Below, in pieces: positions 16,181 to 25,476 of a stretch of DNA of 64,000 bases; position 1 is the stretch's first letter, and every line of letters begins with the position of its first letter. Position numbers and translations under genes: made by a program. The notes beneath the pieces are model-generated. The model was not told the DNA's origin. It worked only from the letters and a program-made list of their open reading frames with translations, and did not search any database. The DNA comes from Paenibacillus sp. Soil766 (GTDB taxonomy: Bacteria; Bacillota; Bacilli; Paenibacillales; NBRC-103111): the NCBI RefSeq assembly GCF_001428105.1, contig NZ_LMSJ01000034.1:130832-194831 (forward strand). The letters are read 5' to 3'.

Positions 16181-18253
16181 ATGGGGAAAATTCAGCTCTT
16201 AAGCGAGCATATTGCGAACCAAATTGCAGCAGGTGAAGTGGTAGAGCGGCCTTCATCGGTCGTGAAAGAGCTGGTTGAGAACTCGGTTGATGCGGGGAGT
16301 ACCCGTGTTGATGTCACGATTGAAGAAGGTGGCTTAACCTTAATTCGGGTATCTGATAATGGCTCAGGCATGGCCCTTGAGGATTGTGAATTAGCTTTCC
16401 AACGGCATGCGACGAGTAAAATAGCAACGAGCAAGGATCTGTTCTCGATCCGCACGCTAGGCTTCCGTGGTGAAGCCCTGCCAAGTATTGCTTCTGTCTC
16501 CAGGCTCGAGTGTGTAACCAGTGCGACGAATGATGGGTTGGGTCGCAAAGTCACCATCGAAGGCGGTACGATTCGTGCCGTGGAAGAAACTGCGGCATCG
16601 CGTGGTACAGAAGTGACGGTGCGCGATTTATTTTATAACACACCAGCAAGATTGAAATATATGAAAACGATCCAGACGGAGCTTGGGCATATTTCTGATT
16701 ATTTATATCGTCTTTCGCTCGCACATCCTGGCATTGCTTTCACATTAAAGCATAATGGCAATGTATTGCTCCAAACGTTAGGCAACGGGGATCTGCTCCA
16801 AGTCATTGCCGGCATCTATGGCACGGCGATTGCTAAGCAAATGCTTCCACTCCAAGTGGAAAACTTGGATTATACAATCTCGGGCTTCGTCGCCAAGCCC
16901 GAAATGACGCGCGCGAATCGCGGCGGCATCTCGACCATTGTCAATGGTCGCTATGTGCGCAACTTCGCGCTGAATCAAGCCCTTTTGCAAGGGTATCATA
17001 CCTTGTTGCCGATCAACCGTTTTCCCGTTGCTGCGCTGCACATCGGGATGGATCCAGCTCTTGTGGATGTAAACGTACATCCATCTAAGCTGGAAGTCCG
17101 CTTCAGTAAGGAAGCGGAGCTAACGGCCTTGATTGAAGCCGAGGTGAAGCGGCTATTCGGCAGACAAGTGCTGATTCCAACGGGTGTCAAGTCATCAGCA
17201 CCGAAAGGCGCATTCGTTCAAGAGCAACTGGAGCTCACACGCACCGTAGAGCCACCCAAAGAGACCCAGAGCTCTTCGTCAGATCTGGATGCGGAGTTTT
17301 ATAAGGATCATAAGGCTGTAGTGTCTGAGGATAAGAATGGTTTGGAATTATCAAACACTGTGAATAAATCTGACAACCAGTGGACGTTGCCTCAGGTCAA
17401 GGAAGCAGCACCCACCTATCGGCAGCCAATCCCAGCTACGTTGTCGTCACCTTTGCAGCAACAGACACCAGTGGTGCCTAATGCAAGTGGCAGTTCGTTA
17501 GCAAATGCTGGATTTCCAACGAAAAAATCGCTAGTAACTAGCCAGAGCTACACGGCTGCAAGTGATGCAGCATCTCGAAACACCTCTATTCAACAGCAAC
17601 GACGAATGAACGAGGCGTTTATGGAGTTGATGCCATCGAATGCAGACAGTGATGCTCCCAAGCTTCCGACGTTTCCTCGTTTGGATCCAATCGGACAAAT
17701 GCATGGCACCTATTTGATTGCGCAGAATGAAACAGGATTATACTTAATTGATCAGCATGCAGCGCATGAACGCATCAATTATGAATATTTTTATGAGCAT
17801 TTTGGCAATCCTGCTGAGGCGAGCCAAGAATTGCTCGTTCCCATAACGTTGGAATTTACACCTTCTGAAGCGGGTGTTATTGCGGATAAGCTTGCGTTGT
17901 TTGAACAAGTAGGTGTGTATATGGAAGCTTTTGGCGGCAATACGTTCCTAGTGCGTGCGCATCCACATTGGTTCCCTTCAGGGGAAGAGAAAGCCATCGT
18001 GGAAGAGATGTGTGAGCTCATTATTTCTGATCGTAAAGCTTTGGATATCGCCAAACTCCGCGAGAAGGCAGCGATTATGTGTTCCTGCAAGGCATCTATT
18101 AAGGCTAATCAGAGTCTAAGCATATTGGAAATGGAAACACTAATCGATCGACTAGCGAGTTGTAGAAATCCATATACGTGTCCGCATGGACGACCTATCG
18201 TAATAAGTTTTACAACCTATGAGTTAGAAAAAATGTTTAAGCGAGTGATGTAA
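16181..18253 (+). CDS. mutL: DNA mismatch repair endonuclease MutL
   Basis: 690 residues. It is an ATP-driven clamp that links MutS to strand incision. The GHKL ATPase motifs are at the N-terminus: ELVENSVDAGS, DNGSGM and TLGFRGEAL. A Ser/Gln/Pro-rich linker spans about 335-510. The C-terminal domain keeps the endonuclease motif DQHAAHERINYE (524-535), and CSCKASIKAN and CPHGRPI near the end, so this MutL should nick DNA itself, as in bacteria without MutH. It starts 4 bases after the protease gene, with AAGGGG inside that gene's 3' end, so they are probably co-transcribed. Confidence 0.97.
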   Translation: MGKIQLLSEHIANQIAAGEVVERPSSVVKELVENSVDAGSTRVDVTIEEGGLTLIRVSDNGSGMALEDCELAFQRHATSKIATSKDLFSIRTLGFRGEALPSIASVSRLECVTSATNDGLGRKVTIEGGTIRAVEETAASRGTEVTVRDLFYNTPARLKYMKTIQTELGHISDYLYRLSLAHPGIAFTLKHNGNVLLQTLGNGDLLQVIAGIYGTAIAKQMLPLQVENLDYTISGFVAKPEMTRANRGGISTIVNGRYVRNFALNQALLQGYHTLLPINRFPVAALHIGMDPALVDVNVHPSKLEVRFSKEAELTALIEAEVKRLFGRQVLIPTGVKSSAPKGAFVQEQLELTRTVEPPKETQSSSSDLDAEFYKDHKAVVSEDKNGLELSNTVNKSDNQWTLPQVKEAAPTYRQPIPATLSSPLQQQTPVVPNASGSSLANAGFPTKKSLVTSQSYTAASDAASRNTSIQQQRRMNEAFMELMPSNADSDAPKLPTFPRLDPIGQMHGTYLIAQNETGLYLIDQHAAHERINYEYFYEHFGNPAEASQELLVPITLEFTPSEAGVIADKLALFEQVGVYMEAFGGNTFLVRAHPHWFPSGEEKAIVEEMCELIISDRKALDIAKLREKAAIMCSCKASIKANQSLSILEMETLIDRLASCRNPYTCPHGRPIVISFTTYELEKMFKRVM

Positions 18254-18257
18254 CCCT

Positions 18258-19034
18258 GTGCTAGTAACAACTTCGTATAACCCGTCCGCTGATTTGGTGG
18301 CAGAAGCCGCACGCTTATCAGCTTTATATGGGGGCCGAATTGTGCCCCGGAAGAAGTATTCTTTGGAACTTCTTAGGAGAAATTATAAGGATAGTTCTGT
18401 TCTGCTTGTGACAAGAGAAGAGATCAGGTACTATGAAGAAGATCACCCTGCAACTTTTTTCCATCCAAGCATGTCACTTGTTCGTGTCAAACGGATGCAG
18501 AGGGGAGAGTCTGATTTGCTCATTGAGGCATCAGGAGCTGTTTCTGGCGACCGCATTGTGGATTGTACAGCGGGGCTTGCGTCGGATGCCATCGTCTTCT
18601 CTTATGTGGTTGGTATGGAAGGTCATGTCACAGCGCTTGAAAGTGAAAGGATCCCAGCCATGCTGATTCAAGAAGGCTTGGTCCAATATCAATCGGAAAT
18701 ACCGGAATTGAATGCTGCAATGAGACGCATTGAGGTAAGGCATACGCATCACCTGACTTTTTTGCAACAGTTAGACTCGCAGAGTGTGGATGTGGTCTAT
18801 TTTGATCCCATGTTTCGCAGTCCGATCGAGGAATCGCATGCGATATCCCCACTTCGGCATCGTGCGAACGATGAAGCCGTCAGCTTGGCTTCGATCGCTG
18901 AAGCAAGACGCGTTGCACGCAAAAGTATTGTGCTTAAAGAAAACCGAGACAGCGCTGAGTTTGCTCGGCTCGGGTTCGAGCATGTGTTACGTTCAACTAC
19001 GAAAACAACGTATGGAGTGATTCGATTGTGTTAG
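18258..19034 (+). CDS. Class I SAM-dependent methyltransferase, RsmJ-like
   Basis: 258 residues with a GTG start 4 bases after the mutL stop. The SAM-binding loop DCTAGLASDA (motif I) and the catalytic VYFDPMF motif match the PF04445/RsmJ-type family, in which the E. coli member methylates 16S rRNA. The Gram-positive homologue (YpiP type) has no proven substrate. The 3' end overlaps the miaA start by 7 bases, so translational coupling with an RNA-modification gene is likely, which supports an RNA substrate. The ribosome site is weak, suggesting dependence on mutL translation. Confidence 0.8.
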   Translation: MLVTTSYNPSADLVAEAARLSALYGGRIVPRKKYSLELLRRNYKDSSVLLVTREEIRYYEEDHPATFFHPSMSLVRVKRMQRGESDLLIEASGAVSGDRIVDCTAGLASDAIVFSYVVGMEGHVTALESERIPAMLIQEGLVQYQSEIPELNAAMRRIEVRHTHHLTFLQQLDSQSVDVVYFDPMFRSPIEESHAISPLRHRANDEAVSLASIAEARRVARKSIVLKENRDSAEFARLGFEHVLRSTTKTTYGVIRLC

Positions 19035-19996
19035 CCCCATCAGCCAAGCCGAAATTACTCGTGCTACTTGGTCCCACCGCTGTTGGTAAGACCAAGCTCA
19101 GCTTGGAAATTGCACAGCGCTTCAATTGTGAAATTATTTCCGGTGATTCAATGCAGGTGTATCGTGGCATGGACATCGGAACCGCCAAAGCGAGCGAAGC
19201 GGAGCAGCAGATCGTCCCGCATCATCTGATTGACATTCATGATCCATCGTATTCGTTTTCTGCAGCAGAGTTTCAAGAGCGAGTAAAAGGATTAATTCAA
19301 GACATCCACTCGCGTGGCAAGCTGCCTTTTATTGTAGGTGGCACAGGATTATATATCGAATCGGTCTGCTATGATTATCAATTTACAGATGTCAGTATGG
19401 ACGAGGAATTCAGGAAATTACAGGAAGAATTCGCAAATACGCATGGGGAAGACGCCCTACATGCCAGATTGCGGGAAATTGATCCTGAGAGTGCGGGCCG
19501 TCTGCATGCCAATGACCGCAGGCGCGTAATTCGAGCACTTGAGATTTTCCATATATCTGGAGAAACCATGACGGCTCATTTGGCCTCCCAGAAAAAAGAA
19601 TCTCCTTACGAACTATGTATCATTGGGCTATCAATGGACCGAGCGCTGCTCTATCAACGGATCGAAGAACGCATCGATGCGATGATTCAAGAAGGGTTGG
19701 TTGAAGAGGTACAGGAGCTTCTAGCCGCTGGCACTCCGAAGTCGGCCATTTCGATGCAAGCTCTTGGGTATAAGGAGATCGTTAGCTATCTAGACCATGA
19801 GCTCAGCTTCGAGGACGCCGTAATCCTGCTGAAGCGGGATACACGTCGATTTGCAAAGCGTCAATTGTCTTGGTTTCGGCATATGAAGGACATTGATTGG
19901 GTTGATGTAACAGATACAGCAAATTTTTCTGCCCATTTCGAAATGATTAGTGATATACTAGCAGGAAAGTTTGTACATAAAATAGAATATAATTAA
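19028..19996 (+). CDS. miaA: tRNA dimethylallyltransferase MiaA
   Basis: 322 residues with a GTG start that overlaps the methyltransferase gene. It adds the isopentenyl group to A37 of tRNAs reading UNN codons. The P-loop LGPTAVGKT is at 14-22, DSMQVYRGMDIGTAK follows at the substrate pocket, and the tRNA-binding segment with GGTGLYIES and 'RDTRRFAKRQLSWFR' near the C-terminus is complete. It is followed by hfq after 67 bases, the same order as in Bacillus and E. coli. Confidence 0.97.
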   Translation: MLAPSAKPKLLVLLGPTAVGKTKLSLEIAQRFNCEIISGDSMQVYRGMDIGTAKASEAEQQIVPHHLIDIHDPSYSFSAAEFQERVKGLIQDIHSRGKLPFIVGGTGLYIESVCYDYQFTDVSMDEEFRKLQEEFANTHGEDALHARLREIDPESAGRLHANDRRRVIRALEIFHISGETMTAHLASQKKESPYELCIIGLSMDRALLYQRIEERIDAMIQEGLVEEVQELLAAGTPKSAISMQALGYKEIVSYLDHELSFEDAVILLKRDTRRFAKRQLSWFRHMKDIDWVDVTDTANFSAHFEMISDILAGKFVHKIEYN

Positions 19997-20063
19997 CAAA
20001 TATCACCATTAGAAAATAGCGCCGCTTGGGCGAAAGTTTCATTCCATTAAGGGGGACATACTG

Positions 20064-20303
20064 ATGAACCGATCCATTAATATTCAGGACAATTTTCTAA
20101 ATCAGCTGCGTAAAGAAAGCATTCCCGTTACCGTTTATTTAACAAATGGCTTTCAAATTAGAGGACTTATTCGTGCATTTGACAATTTCACCATCATTAT
20201 TGACAGTGAAGGCCGTCAACAAATGGTGTACAAGCATGCGATCTCTACCTTCACACCACAGCGTGCTGTTTCATTAATGGCGGCTGCAGAAGCTACGGAA
20301 TAA
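20064..20303 (+). CDS. hfq: RNA chaperone Hfq
   Basis: 79 residues. The Sm1 motif (NGFQIRGLIRAFDNFTIII) and Sm2 motif (YKHAISTF) are clear, and the N-terminal helix NIQDNFLNQLR is conserved. The C-terminal tail is short, as in Gram-positives, where the sRNA-matching role is modest. AAGGGGGA lies 8 bases before the ATG. A strong terminator follows, so miaA-hfq ends the mutS operon. Confidence 0.96.
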   Translation: MNRSINIQDNFLNQLRKESIPVTVYLTNGFQIRGLIRAFDNFTIIIDSEGRQQMVYKHAISTFTPQRAVSLMAAAEATE

Positions 20304-20370
20304 TCCCTATATCGCTTCAATTTGCAACTTTTTAATGGACTGAAACGTCTAACCGAATAGAAACTTTTGG

Positions 20371-20400
20371 GAGCAACCTTGTATAAAGGTTGTTCTTTTA
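20371..20400 (+). terminator. Rho-independent terminator after hfq
   Basis: GAGCAACCTT and AAGGTTGTTC form a 10-bp stem (one G-U) around GTATA, followed by TTTTA. Confidence 0.85.
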
Positions 20401-20402
20401 TT

Positions 20403-20489
20403 GAAATTTAGGAGATTTTTCATTGGACTTGATAAGTCGACTAAATTTCGGATAAACGTACTCGACCTCTAAGGTCGGTTTGTTCGTTT
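20403..20489 (+). other. Structured leader upstream of the PBP gene
   Basis: Two nested/adjacent hairpins: GAAATTTAG (20403-20411) with CTAAATTTC (20441-20449), enclosing GACTT-GAT-AAGTC (20426-20438); then AAACG ... CGACCT-CTA-AGGTCG ... CGTTT (20454-20489). No riboswitch family is recognised. Confidence 0.4.
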
Positions 20490-20542
20490 ATTTCAGTTCC
20501 ATCTTCTATCTAGAGAAACGAAACGTAAGGGAGTTGGTGAAT

Positions 20543-23128
20543 ATGGATAAAAAACCTACGAGACATCCATCCACGCCGCAAACTAAATCAAGGGAGTCCA
20601 AACAAAGCCAGAACAAAGGTCCCAAGAAGAAAAAATTTCATGCACGTAATCTCATTATGGGTTCCATCATTGCTGCAATTGTCGCTGTAATTTGCGCAAC
20701 GGGAATTTATATTGTCGTCATCATGAGCGGTTTCAAAATCTTGGATGCCAATATTGATAAAATTGTTAGCACAACCGAGTCGACCCTTATTTATGCGCAA
20801 GAAGAAGGTAAAGATAAGGATGGGAAAGATAAACCTGCAACAGAGATTTCGAAAGTATATCGCGGTGAAAATCGGGAAAGTGTCAACATCAAAGACGTTC
20901 CGGAACGGCTGCAACAAGCATTTATCGCAACGGAAGATCGACGGTTTAATGAACACTCAGGTGTTGATTTAAGGGCGATTGGACGTGCGCTTGTTACAGA
21001 TATCATTCATATGGCCGCAGTTGAAGGTGGAAGCACGATCACGCAACAGCTAGCCAAGAACGTATTCCTAAGCTCAGAGAAAACGGCTTTCAGGAAAGGT
21101 ACGGAAATGTCGATCGCGTTTGCGCTTGATGAGCGGTTTACGAAGGATGAAATTCTAGAGAAATATTTGAATCGCATTTTCTTCGGAAGTAACGCTTACG
21201 GCATTAAAGCGGCAGCTAAGGTTTATTTTAACAAGTCGAATTTGAACGAACTGGAAGTGTGGGAAATGGCGACACTTGCCGCGTTACCTAAAGCACCTTC
21301 CCGCTACTCGCCGTTAACTCATCCAGATTTATCAAAAGAACGTCGAGCAGTAGTTCTGAGGCTGATGACGGATCAAGGTTATATTACAGAGGCAGAGCGT
21401 GCCAAAGCCGCTGCTGTCGATTATGTGCCGCCTGTATCTACGACCACAGGAGGGACGAAAGAATATGCTTCGTTCGTGGACTATGTCGTGAATGAAGCGG
21501 AAGACATGTACGGCATCGAAGAAGATGAGCTCCTGACCAAAGGTTACCGTATTTACACGACCATGAATATCACAGCTCAGAAAACCATTGAGCAAACTTA
21601 TGCGAATCCGAGTTTTTTCCAGAAGGATGCTACAGATGGACAGAAAATTCAGAGCTCCATGGTTATTTTGGATAATAAAACTGGCGGTATTATGGGATTA
21701 ATTGGTGGCCGGGATTATAAAACCAAAGGGTTTAGTCGTGTATATTCCAAACGACAACCAGGGTCCTCTTTTAAACCAATTGCCGTCTATGCGCCTGCTT
21801 TAGATAGTGGGAAATATACACCGTATTCCTTGCTAGATGACACACAGACGTCTTTCGGTTCCTATACACCGCAAAACTATGATCGTCAAACACATGGGCA
21901 AGTTTCGATGTTTGAAGCTGTTAAGAAATCCTACAATCTAGCGCCTGTCTGGTTATTAAATAAAATGAATGTTGATAAGGGGATTGCGTTTGCTAATAAG
22001 CTGGGTACCACCCTGAATCCTCAGAAGGATCAGAATCTAGCCATTGCGCTAGGCGGTCTTACGGATGGCGTATCGCCATTGCAAATGGCTAGAGCTTACA
22101 CAGCTTTTGCTAACCAAGGGAATCAGAATAAAACGCATGCAATTTTACGAATAACCGATTCGCAAGATAAAGAAATTGCGGCATATAAGCCAGAGAAGAA
22201 GCAGGTTATGCAGCCGAGTACTGCCTACTATATGACACTGTTGCTGCAGGGTGTTGTGGAGACAGGTGGTACAGGTGTGAAAGCGAAGTTCAATCGTCCG
22301 GTTGCTGGGAAAACAGGATCAACAGGACTTGATATCAAAGGCATTGAACAGTACGATCGAGATGTATGGTTCGTTGGTTATACCCCTGAATGGACGGCGG
22401 CTGTCTGGGAAGGTTTCGATAAGGTCGATTCCAAACATTATGTGACGGTTGGAAGCGGCAGCACAGCTGCTATTTTCAAGGAAGTCATGTCCACAGCTCT
22501 AAAGGATAGGCCAGTTACTAACTTTGTTAAGCCAGCTAATGTAGACGATTTGAAAGAACCGCCTAGTGGTATTACAGATGTTAGAGCTACTTATGTACCA
22601 GAATCAAAACGTGTTAAGATTGAATGGACCTCTCTCGGAGAGAAAGTTAGTTACGAATTGTATCGTAAAGGCGCGACTGAGCCTGAAGCGAAAATGATTA
22701 TTCAAACACCGAAAGTGTTAGTCGAGGACACGACAATCAATAGTGGCGAAACGTATCAATATTATGTAATACCAATGGCGAACGATTCGAATACACCAGG
22801 TGCGAAGTCGAATGTCGTTACCGTCGAAATTCCGAAGGATGATACGCTTCCGAATGGCGGAATTCCGTCACCTACTCCGTCAGGTTTGCCGTCACCATCG
22901 CCAGGCAACGGAGGGAATAATCCCAATCCATCCCCATCACCTAGTGGGAAGCCTGTCCCTTCTACATCACCAGGGGCTACGATTAAACCTGGCACAGGAA
23001 CGGAAACCGGGCCAAGTCCAACTCCAACTCCAACTCCTAGCCCATCATTAAGCCCTAAGCCGAGTCCGACGCCGACTCCGTTACCGGTGGATAAGCCGAA
23101 TGACGAGAAGCCGAAGAACGGCGCTTAG
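20543..23128 (+). CDS. Class A penicillin-binding protein (PBP1A-like) with FN3 domain and Pro/Ser/Thr-rich tail
   Basis: 861 residues from the ATG at 20543, preceded by AAGGGAG with 9-base spacing. A cytoplasmic basic tail (1-35) and one membrane helix (about 36-60) precede a GT51 glycosyltransferase domain with catalytic Glu131 in ATEDRRFNEHSGVD. The transpeptidase domain has S408-SFK (SxxK), SYN and KTGST. Thus it both polymerises and crosslinks peptidoglycan outside the membrane. A fibronectin-III-like domain (about 675-760) and a low-complexity tail of Pro, Ser and Thr repeats (about 770-861) follow; the tail may span the wall. It is monocistronic with a structured leader. Confidence 0.95.
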   Translation: MDKKPTRHPSTPQTKSRESKQSQNKGPKKKKFHARNLIMGSIIAAIVAVICATGIYIVVIMSGFKILDANIDKIVSTTESTLIYAQEEGKDKDGKDKPATEISKVYRGENRESVNIKDVPERLQQAFIATEDRRFNEHSGVDLRAIGRALVTDIIHMAAVEGGSTITQQLAKNVFLSSEKTAFRKGTEMSIAFALDERFTKDEILEKYLNRIFFGSNAYGIKAAAKVYFNKSNLNELEVWEMATLAALPKAPSRYSPLTHPDLSKERRAVVLRLMTDQGYITEAERAKAAAVDYVPPVSTTTGGTKEYASFVDYVVNEAEDMYGIEEDELLTKGYRIYTTMNITAQKTIEQTYANPSFFQKDATDGQKIQSSMVILDNKTGGIMGLIGGRDYKTKGFSRVYSKRQPGSSFKPIAVYAPALDSGKYTPYSLLDDTQTSFGSYTPQNYDRQTHGQVSMFEAVKKSYNLAPVWLLNKMNVDKGIAFANKLGTTLNPQKDQNLAIALGGLTDGVSPLQMARAYTAFANQGNQNKTHAILRITDSQDKEIAAYKPEKKQVMQPSTAYYMTLLLQGVVETGGTGVKAKFNRPVAGKTGSTGLDIKGIEQYDRDVWFVGYTPEWTAAVWEGFDKVDSKHYVTVGSGSTAAIFKEVMSTALKDRPVTNFVKPANVDDLKEPPSGITDVRATYVPESKRVKIEWTSLGEKVSYELYRKGATEPEAKMIIQTPKVLVEDTTINSGETYQYYVIPMANDSNTPGAKSNVVTVEIPKDDTLPNGGIPSPTPSGLPSPSPGNGGNNPNPSPSPSGKPVPSTSPGATIKPGTGTETGPSPTPTPTPSPSLSPKPSPTPTPLPVDKPNDEKPKNGA
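22860..23100 (+). repeat. Low-complexity Pro/Ser/Thr coding repeats in the PBP tail
   Basis: Short tandem units encoding P-S-P-T-P and P-S-G-x runs, with imperfect 6-12 base repeats such as CCAACTCCAACTCCAACTCC. Such DNA is prone to length variation between strains. Confidence 0.7.
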
Positions 23129-23150
23129 TAGAGCAAGTTGTGCGAGCATA

Positions 23151-23174
23151 ATAAGGTCCTTAGAAGGGCCTTAT
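23151..23174. other. Hairpin without T-run after the PBP gene
   Basis: ATAAGGTCC and GGGCCTTAT form a 9-bp stem (one G-U) around a 6-base loop. It may be a weak transcription end or an mRNA 3'-stabilising element; no uridine tract follows. Confidence 0.4.
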
Positions 23175-23303
23175 AGCTCCAACAAGCAGATGCGGACAAG
23201 CTTATCGACAGAATAAAGTGTAAGAGGTGCCTACTCGCCATGATGGCAATTGTGCAGGCACATCGACACATCAGCAAACAAATTCAAACTGGAGGACTGT
23301 TCA

Positions 23304-23999
23304 ATGAAATTAGCTACTACATCCATGAAGTCTAAAATGCTTCTCACCGCTTCCTTGCTTACATTAACCCTTATCGTATCCGCGTGCGGCAATAAACCGG
23401 CGGAAAGTACTGGCGGTACGGCAACACCTGCAGCATCGACAGCGGCATCAGCTCCCAAGCAATGGAGCAAAGCCCCAGATATGATCATTGATACGAATAA
23501 AACGTATCAAGCAGAAGTTACAACCTCGAAAGGGACGTTTACGATCGATTTGTACACCAAAGAAGCGCCCAAAACGGTGAACAACTTCGTCTTTTTATCC
23601 AAAGAAGGCTTCTATAACAATGTAACGTTTCACCGTATCATTAAAACTTTCATGATCCAAACAGGTGATCCGCAAGGGACAGGCAGAGGGGGGCCAGGTT
23701 ATAAATTTGCTGATGAGCTGAAAACGACGCATACTTATGAACCAGGAACTGTTGCGATGGCAAACTCAGGAGCTAATACGAATGGCAGCCAATTTTTCAT
23801 TTGTTCAGGTACAGATTGTGCGTCATTGAATAAGAAGCCCGATTACACTATTTTCGGAAAAGTAACAGCTGACGGAATGGCCACAATTGCGAAGATCGCT
23901 GAGACTCCCGTGGAAAGAGATCCGAATGGAGTGGATGCTTCGGCAAGTAAGCCAAAAGAAAAAGTAACGATTAACACCATTTCGATCAAAGAAAAATAA
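23304..23999 (+). CDS. Cyclophilin-type peptidyl-prolyl isomerase, exported lipoprotein
   Basis: 231 residues from the ATG at 23304, chosen for the GGAGG site 8 bases upstream; the longer frame has no site. The lipobox L-I-V-S-A-C and an Ala/Thr-rich spacer precede the cyclophilin domain (about 60-230). The active-site segment FHRIIKTFMIQTGDPQGTGRGG and the SQFFI core are conserved. It should assist folding of secreted or wall proteins on the outer face of the membrane. It lies downstream of the PBP gene but has its own leader, so co-regulation is not shown. Confidence 0.93.
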   Translation: MKLATTSMKSKMLLTASLLTLTLIVSACGNKPAESTGGTATPAASTAASAPKQWSKAPDMIIDTNKTYQAEVTTSKGTFTIDLYTKEAPKTVNNFVFLSKEGFYNNVTFHRIIKTFMIQTGDPQGTGRGGPGYKFADELKTTHTYEPGTVAMANSGANTNGSQFFICSGTDCASLNKKPDYTIFGKVTADGMATIAKIAETPVERDPNGVDASASKPKEKVTINTISIKEK

Positions 24000-24042
24000 A
24001 CTAACATCAAGAACGATTTCATAAAGGATAGGAGTGGATCTC

Positions 24043-24702
24043 ATGAAACAACCGTGCCTATTGTTCCATGGATTTACAGGTGGACCTTATGAAGTTGAGC
24101 CGTTAGCTCGGCATTTACGAGAGCGTGGTCAGCTGTGTGAGGTGCCCATCCTACCCTGGAATGGAGAAAGCCGTCATCAGCTTCACGCTTCACGTTGGGA
24201 AGACTGGGTCCAAGCGGCCGAATGGCATGCGGCCAAAATGACAGAGACCTATGGCTCCTTTGATATGGTTGGTTTTTCAATGGGAGGTCTATTGGCAGCT
24301 TACTTGTCGGTTCGTTATCCCGTGCGAAGGCTCATACTATTAAACACAGCAGTCATTTATGTCAGCCCGGGTCGGCTTTTGAACGTCCTTCGTGAGGAAT
24401 GGAAGTATCAACGGAAAATCAGTTTAATCAAAGGGAAATCAACGCCACTTGTGGCAACCTGGCAGTTCACGAGGCTTGTCCGACATCTGAAGCCGGAGCT
24501 CAGTCAAGTCAATAAGCCTACCCTTATTGCACAAGCGGAAAGAGATCAAGTGATTCATCCGCAGAGTGCGCGGTACATTTATAGCAAGCTCAGAGGGCAG
24601 CGAGAGCTGCACTGGCACGCCAAATCGGATCATTTAATCTGTTTGAGCGAGGATGCTCCAGCCTTATTTCGGCAGGTAAGTACATTTCTGGATAAGGAGT
24701 AG
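24043..24702 (+). CDS. Alpha/beta hydrolase, carboxylesterase/monoacylglycerol lipase type
   Basis: 219 residues from the ATG at 24043 (AGGAG 8 bases before); an in-frame GTG at 24034 lies within the ribosome site. HGFTGGP forms the oxyanion loop, Ser79 in GFSMGG is the nucleophile, and Asp168 (AERDQVI) and His197 (SDHLI) complete the triad. The length and motif set fit the Est30/YvaK carboxylesterase family. Substrates are likely short-chain esters. YdcF-family gene follows after 5 bases, so the two form an operon. Confidence 0.88.
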   Translation: MKQPCLLFHGFTGGPYEVEPLARHLRERGQLCEVPILPWNGESRHQLHASRWEDWVQAAEWHAAKMTETYGSFDMVGFSMGGLLAAYLSVRYPVRRLILLNTAVIYVSPGRLLNVLREEWKYQRKISLIKGKSTPLVATWQFTRLVRHLKPELSQVNKPTLIAQAERDQVIHPQSARYIYSKLRGQRELHWHAKSDHLICLSEDAPALFRQVSTFLDKE

Positions 24703-24707
24703 GAAGG

Positions 24708-25421
24708 ATGACGGCAAAGCTTAGTATGAACAAAAAACAACGCGCCATCGCACCTGCGCCAACGAAGAAGAAAGCTAGCGCTTCGAAAGGAAAACCACCA
24801 TCTAAGTTATATCGCCTATTTGTAAGGACGTTTCAATTCATTTTGATTTCCTTTGCTTTGCTGGTGAGTTGGGTTGTGTTTATCCAGTGGAAGGTACAGT
24901 TAGGCCCAAGTCAGTCGAGCTTGCCTAAGCAAGTTGATGTAGGAATTGTATTGGGAGCTTCGCTTCGGAATGATATCCCTAGTCCCGGGCTGCAAGAACG
25001 TCTGGACTTAGCTGTGGAGTTGTACAAGCAGGGGCGTTTCAAGCAACTTATTGTAACAGGTGGTTTGGATCATAATGGGTCTAAGCTGACAGAAGCTGAA
25101 GGCATGAGGGACTATTTGGTGAAGCAGGGATTGCCGAAGTCAAGTATACATATCGAGCCTAAGGCAACAAGTACGTATGAAAATTTACTGTTCAGCAAGC
25201 AAATTATGGACGAGAAATCACTTGTTAGCTCAATTATCATCACGCATAAGTTTCATAGCTCGCGTTCACATGATATTGCAGAAACGATTGGTTTCAAAGA
25301 TCCGCTAGTCTCCGGGGCCAAGTCAGAGGTGCTTTTCATGCCTTATCATGATACGAGAGAAACACTAGCCTATACGAACTGGTATTTGACCAAACTGCAA
25401 TTGAAGCTGGGGTTGAAATAA
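24708..25421 (+). CDS. YdcF (DUF218) family membrane-anchored protein
   Basis: 237 residues. A very basic N-terminus, one membrane helix (about 38-62) and an extracytoplasmic DUF218 domain (about 70-225) with VGIVLGAS, RLDLAVELYKQG, IVTGG and the ENLLFSKQ segment. Family members (SanA, ElyC, YdcF) are linked to envelope integrity and vancomycin sensitivity in E. coli, but the biochemistry is unsettled. AGGAAGG directly precedes the ATG, and the stop of the esterase gene is 5 bases upstream. A strong terminator ends the operon. Confidence 0.87.
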   Translation: MTAKLSMNKKQRAIAPAPTKKKASASKGKPPSKLYRLFVRTFQFILISFALLVSWVVFIQWKVQLGPSQSSLPKQVDVGIVLGASLRNDIPSPGLQERLDLAVELYKQGRFKQLIVTGGLDHNGSKLTEAEGMRDYLVKQGLPKSSIHIEPKATSTYENLLFSKQIMDEKSLVSSIIITHKFHSSRSHDIAETIGFKDPLVSGAKSEVLFMPYHDTRETLAYTNWYLTKLQLKLGLK

Positions 25422-25424
25422 TAG

Positions 25425-25472
25425 AAAGCATGACAGGGTAGCGGGGAATGCCGCTGCTTGTCATGCTTTTTC
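25425..25472. terminator. Bidirectional rho-independent terminator
   Basis: AAGCATGACA pairs with TGTCATGCTT, and an inner GTAGCGG/CCGCTGC stem extends it; A- and T-runs flank both sides. It separates the YdcF gene from the convergent SDR gene. Confidence 0.9.
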
Positions 25473-25476
25473 TTAT

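Noticed and set aside
22860..23100. Tandem short repeats as a possible CRISPR array
   Set aside because: The repeats are coding, 6-12 bases long, and make the Pro/Ser/Thr tail of the PBP; there are no spacers.
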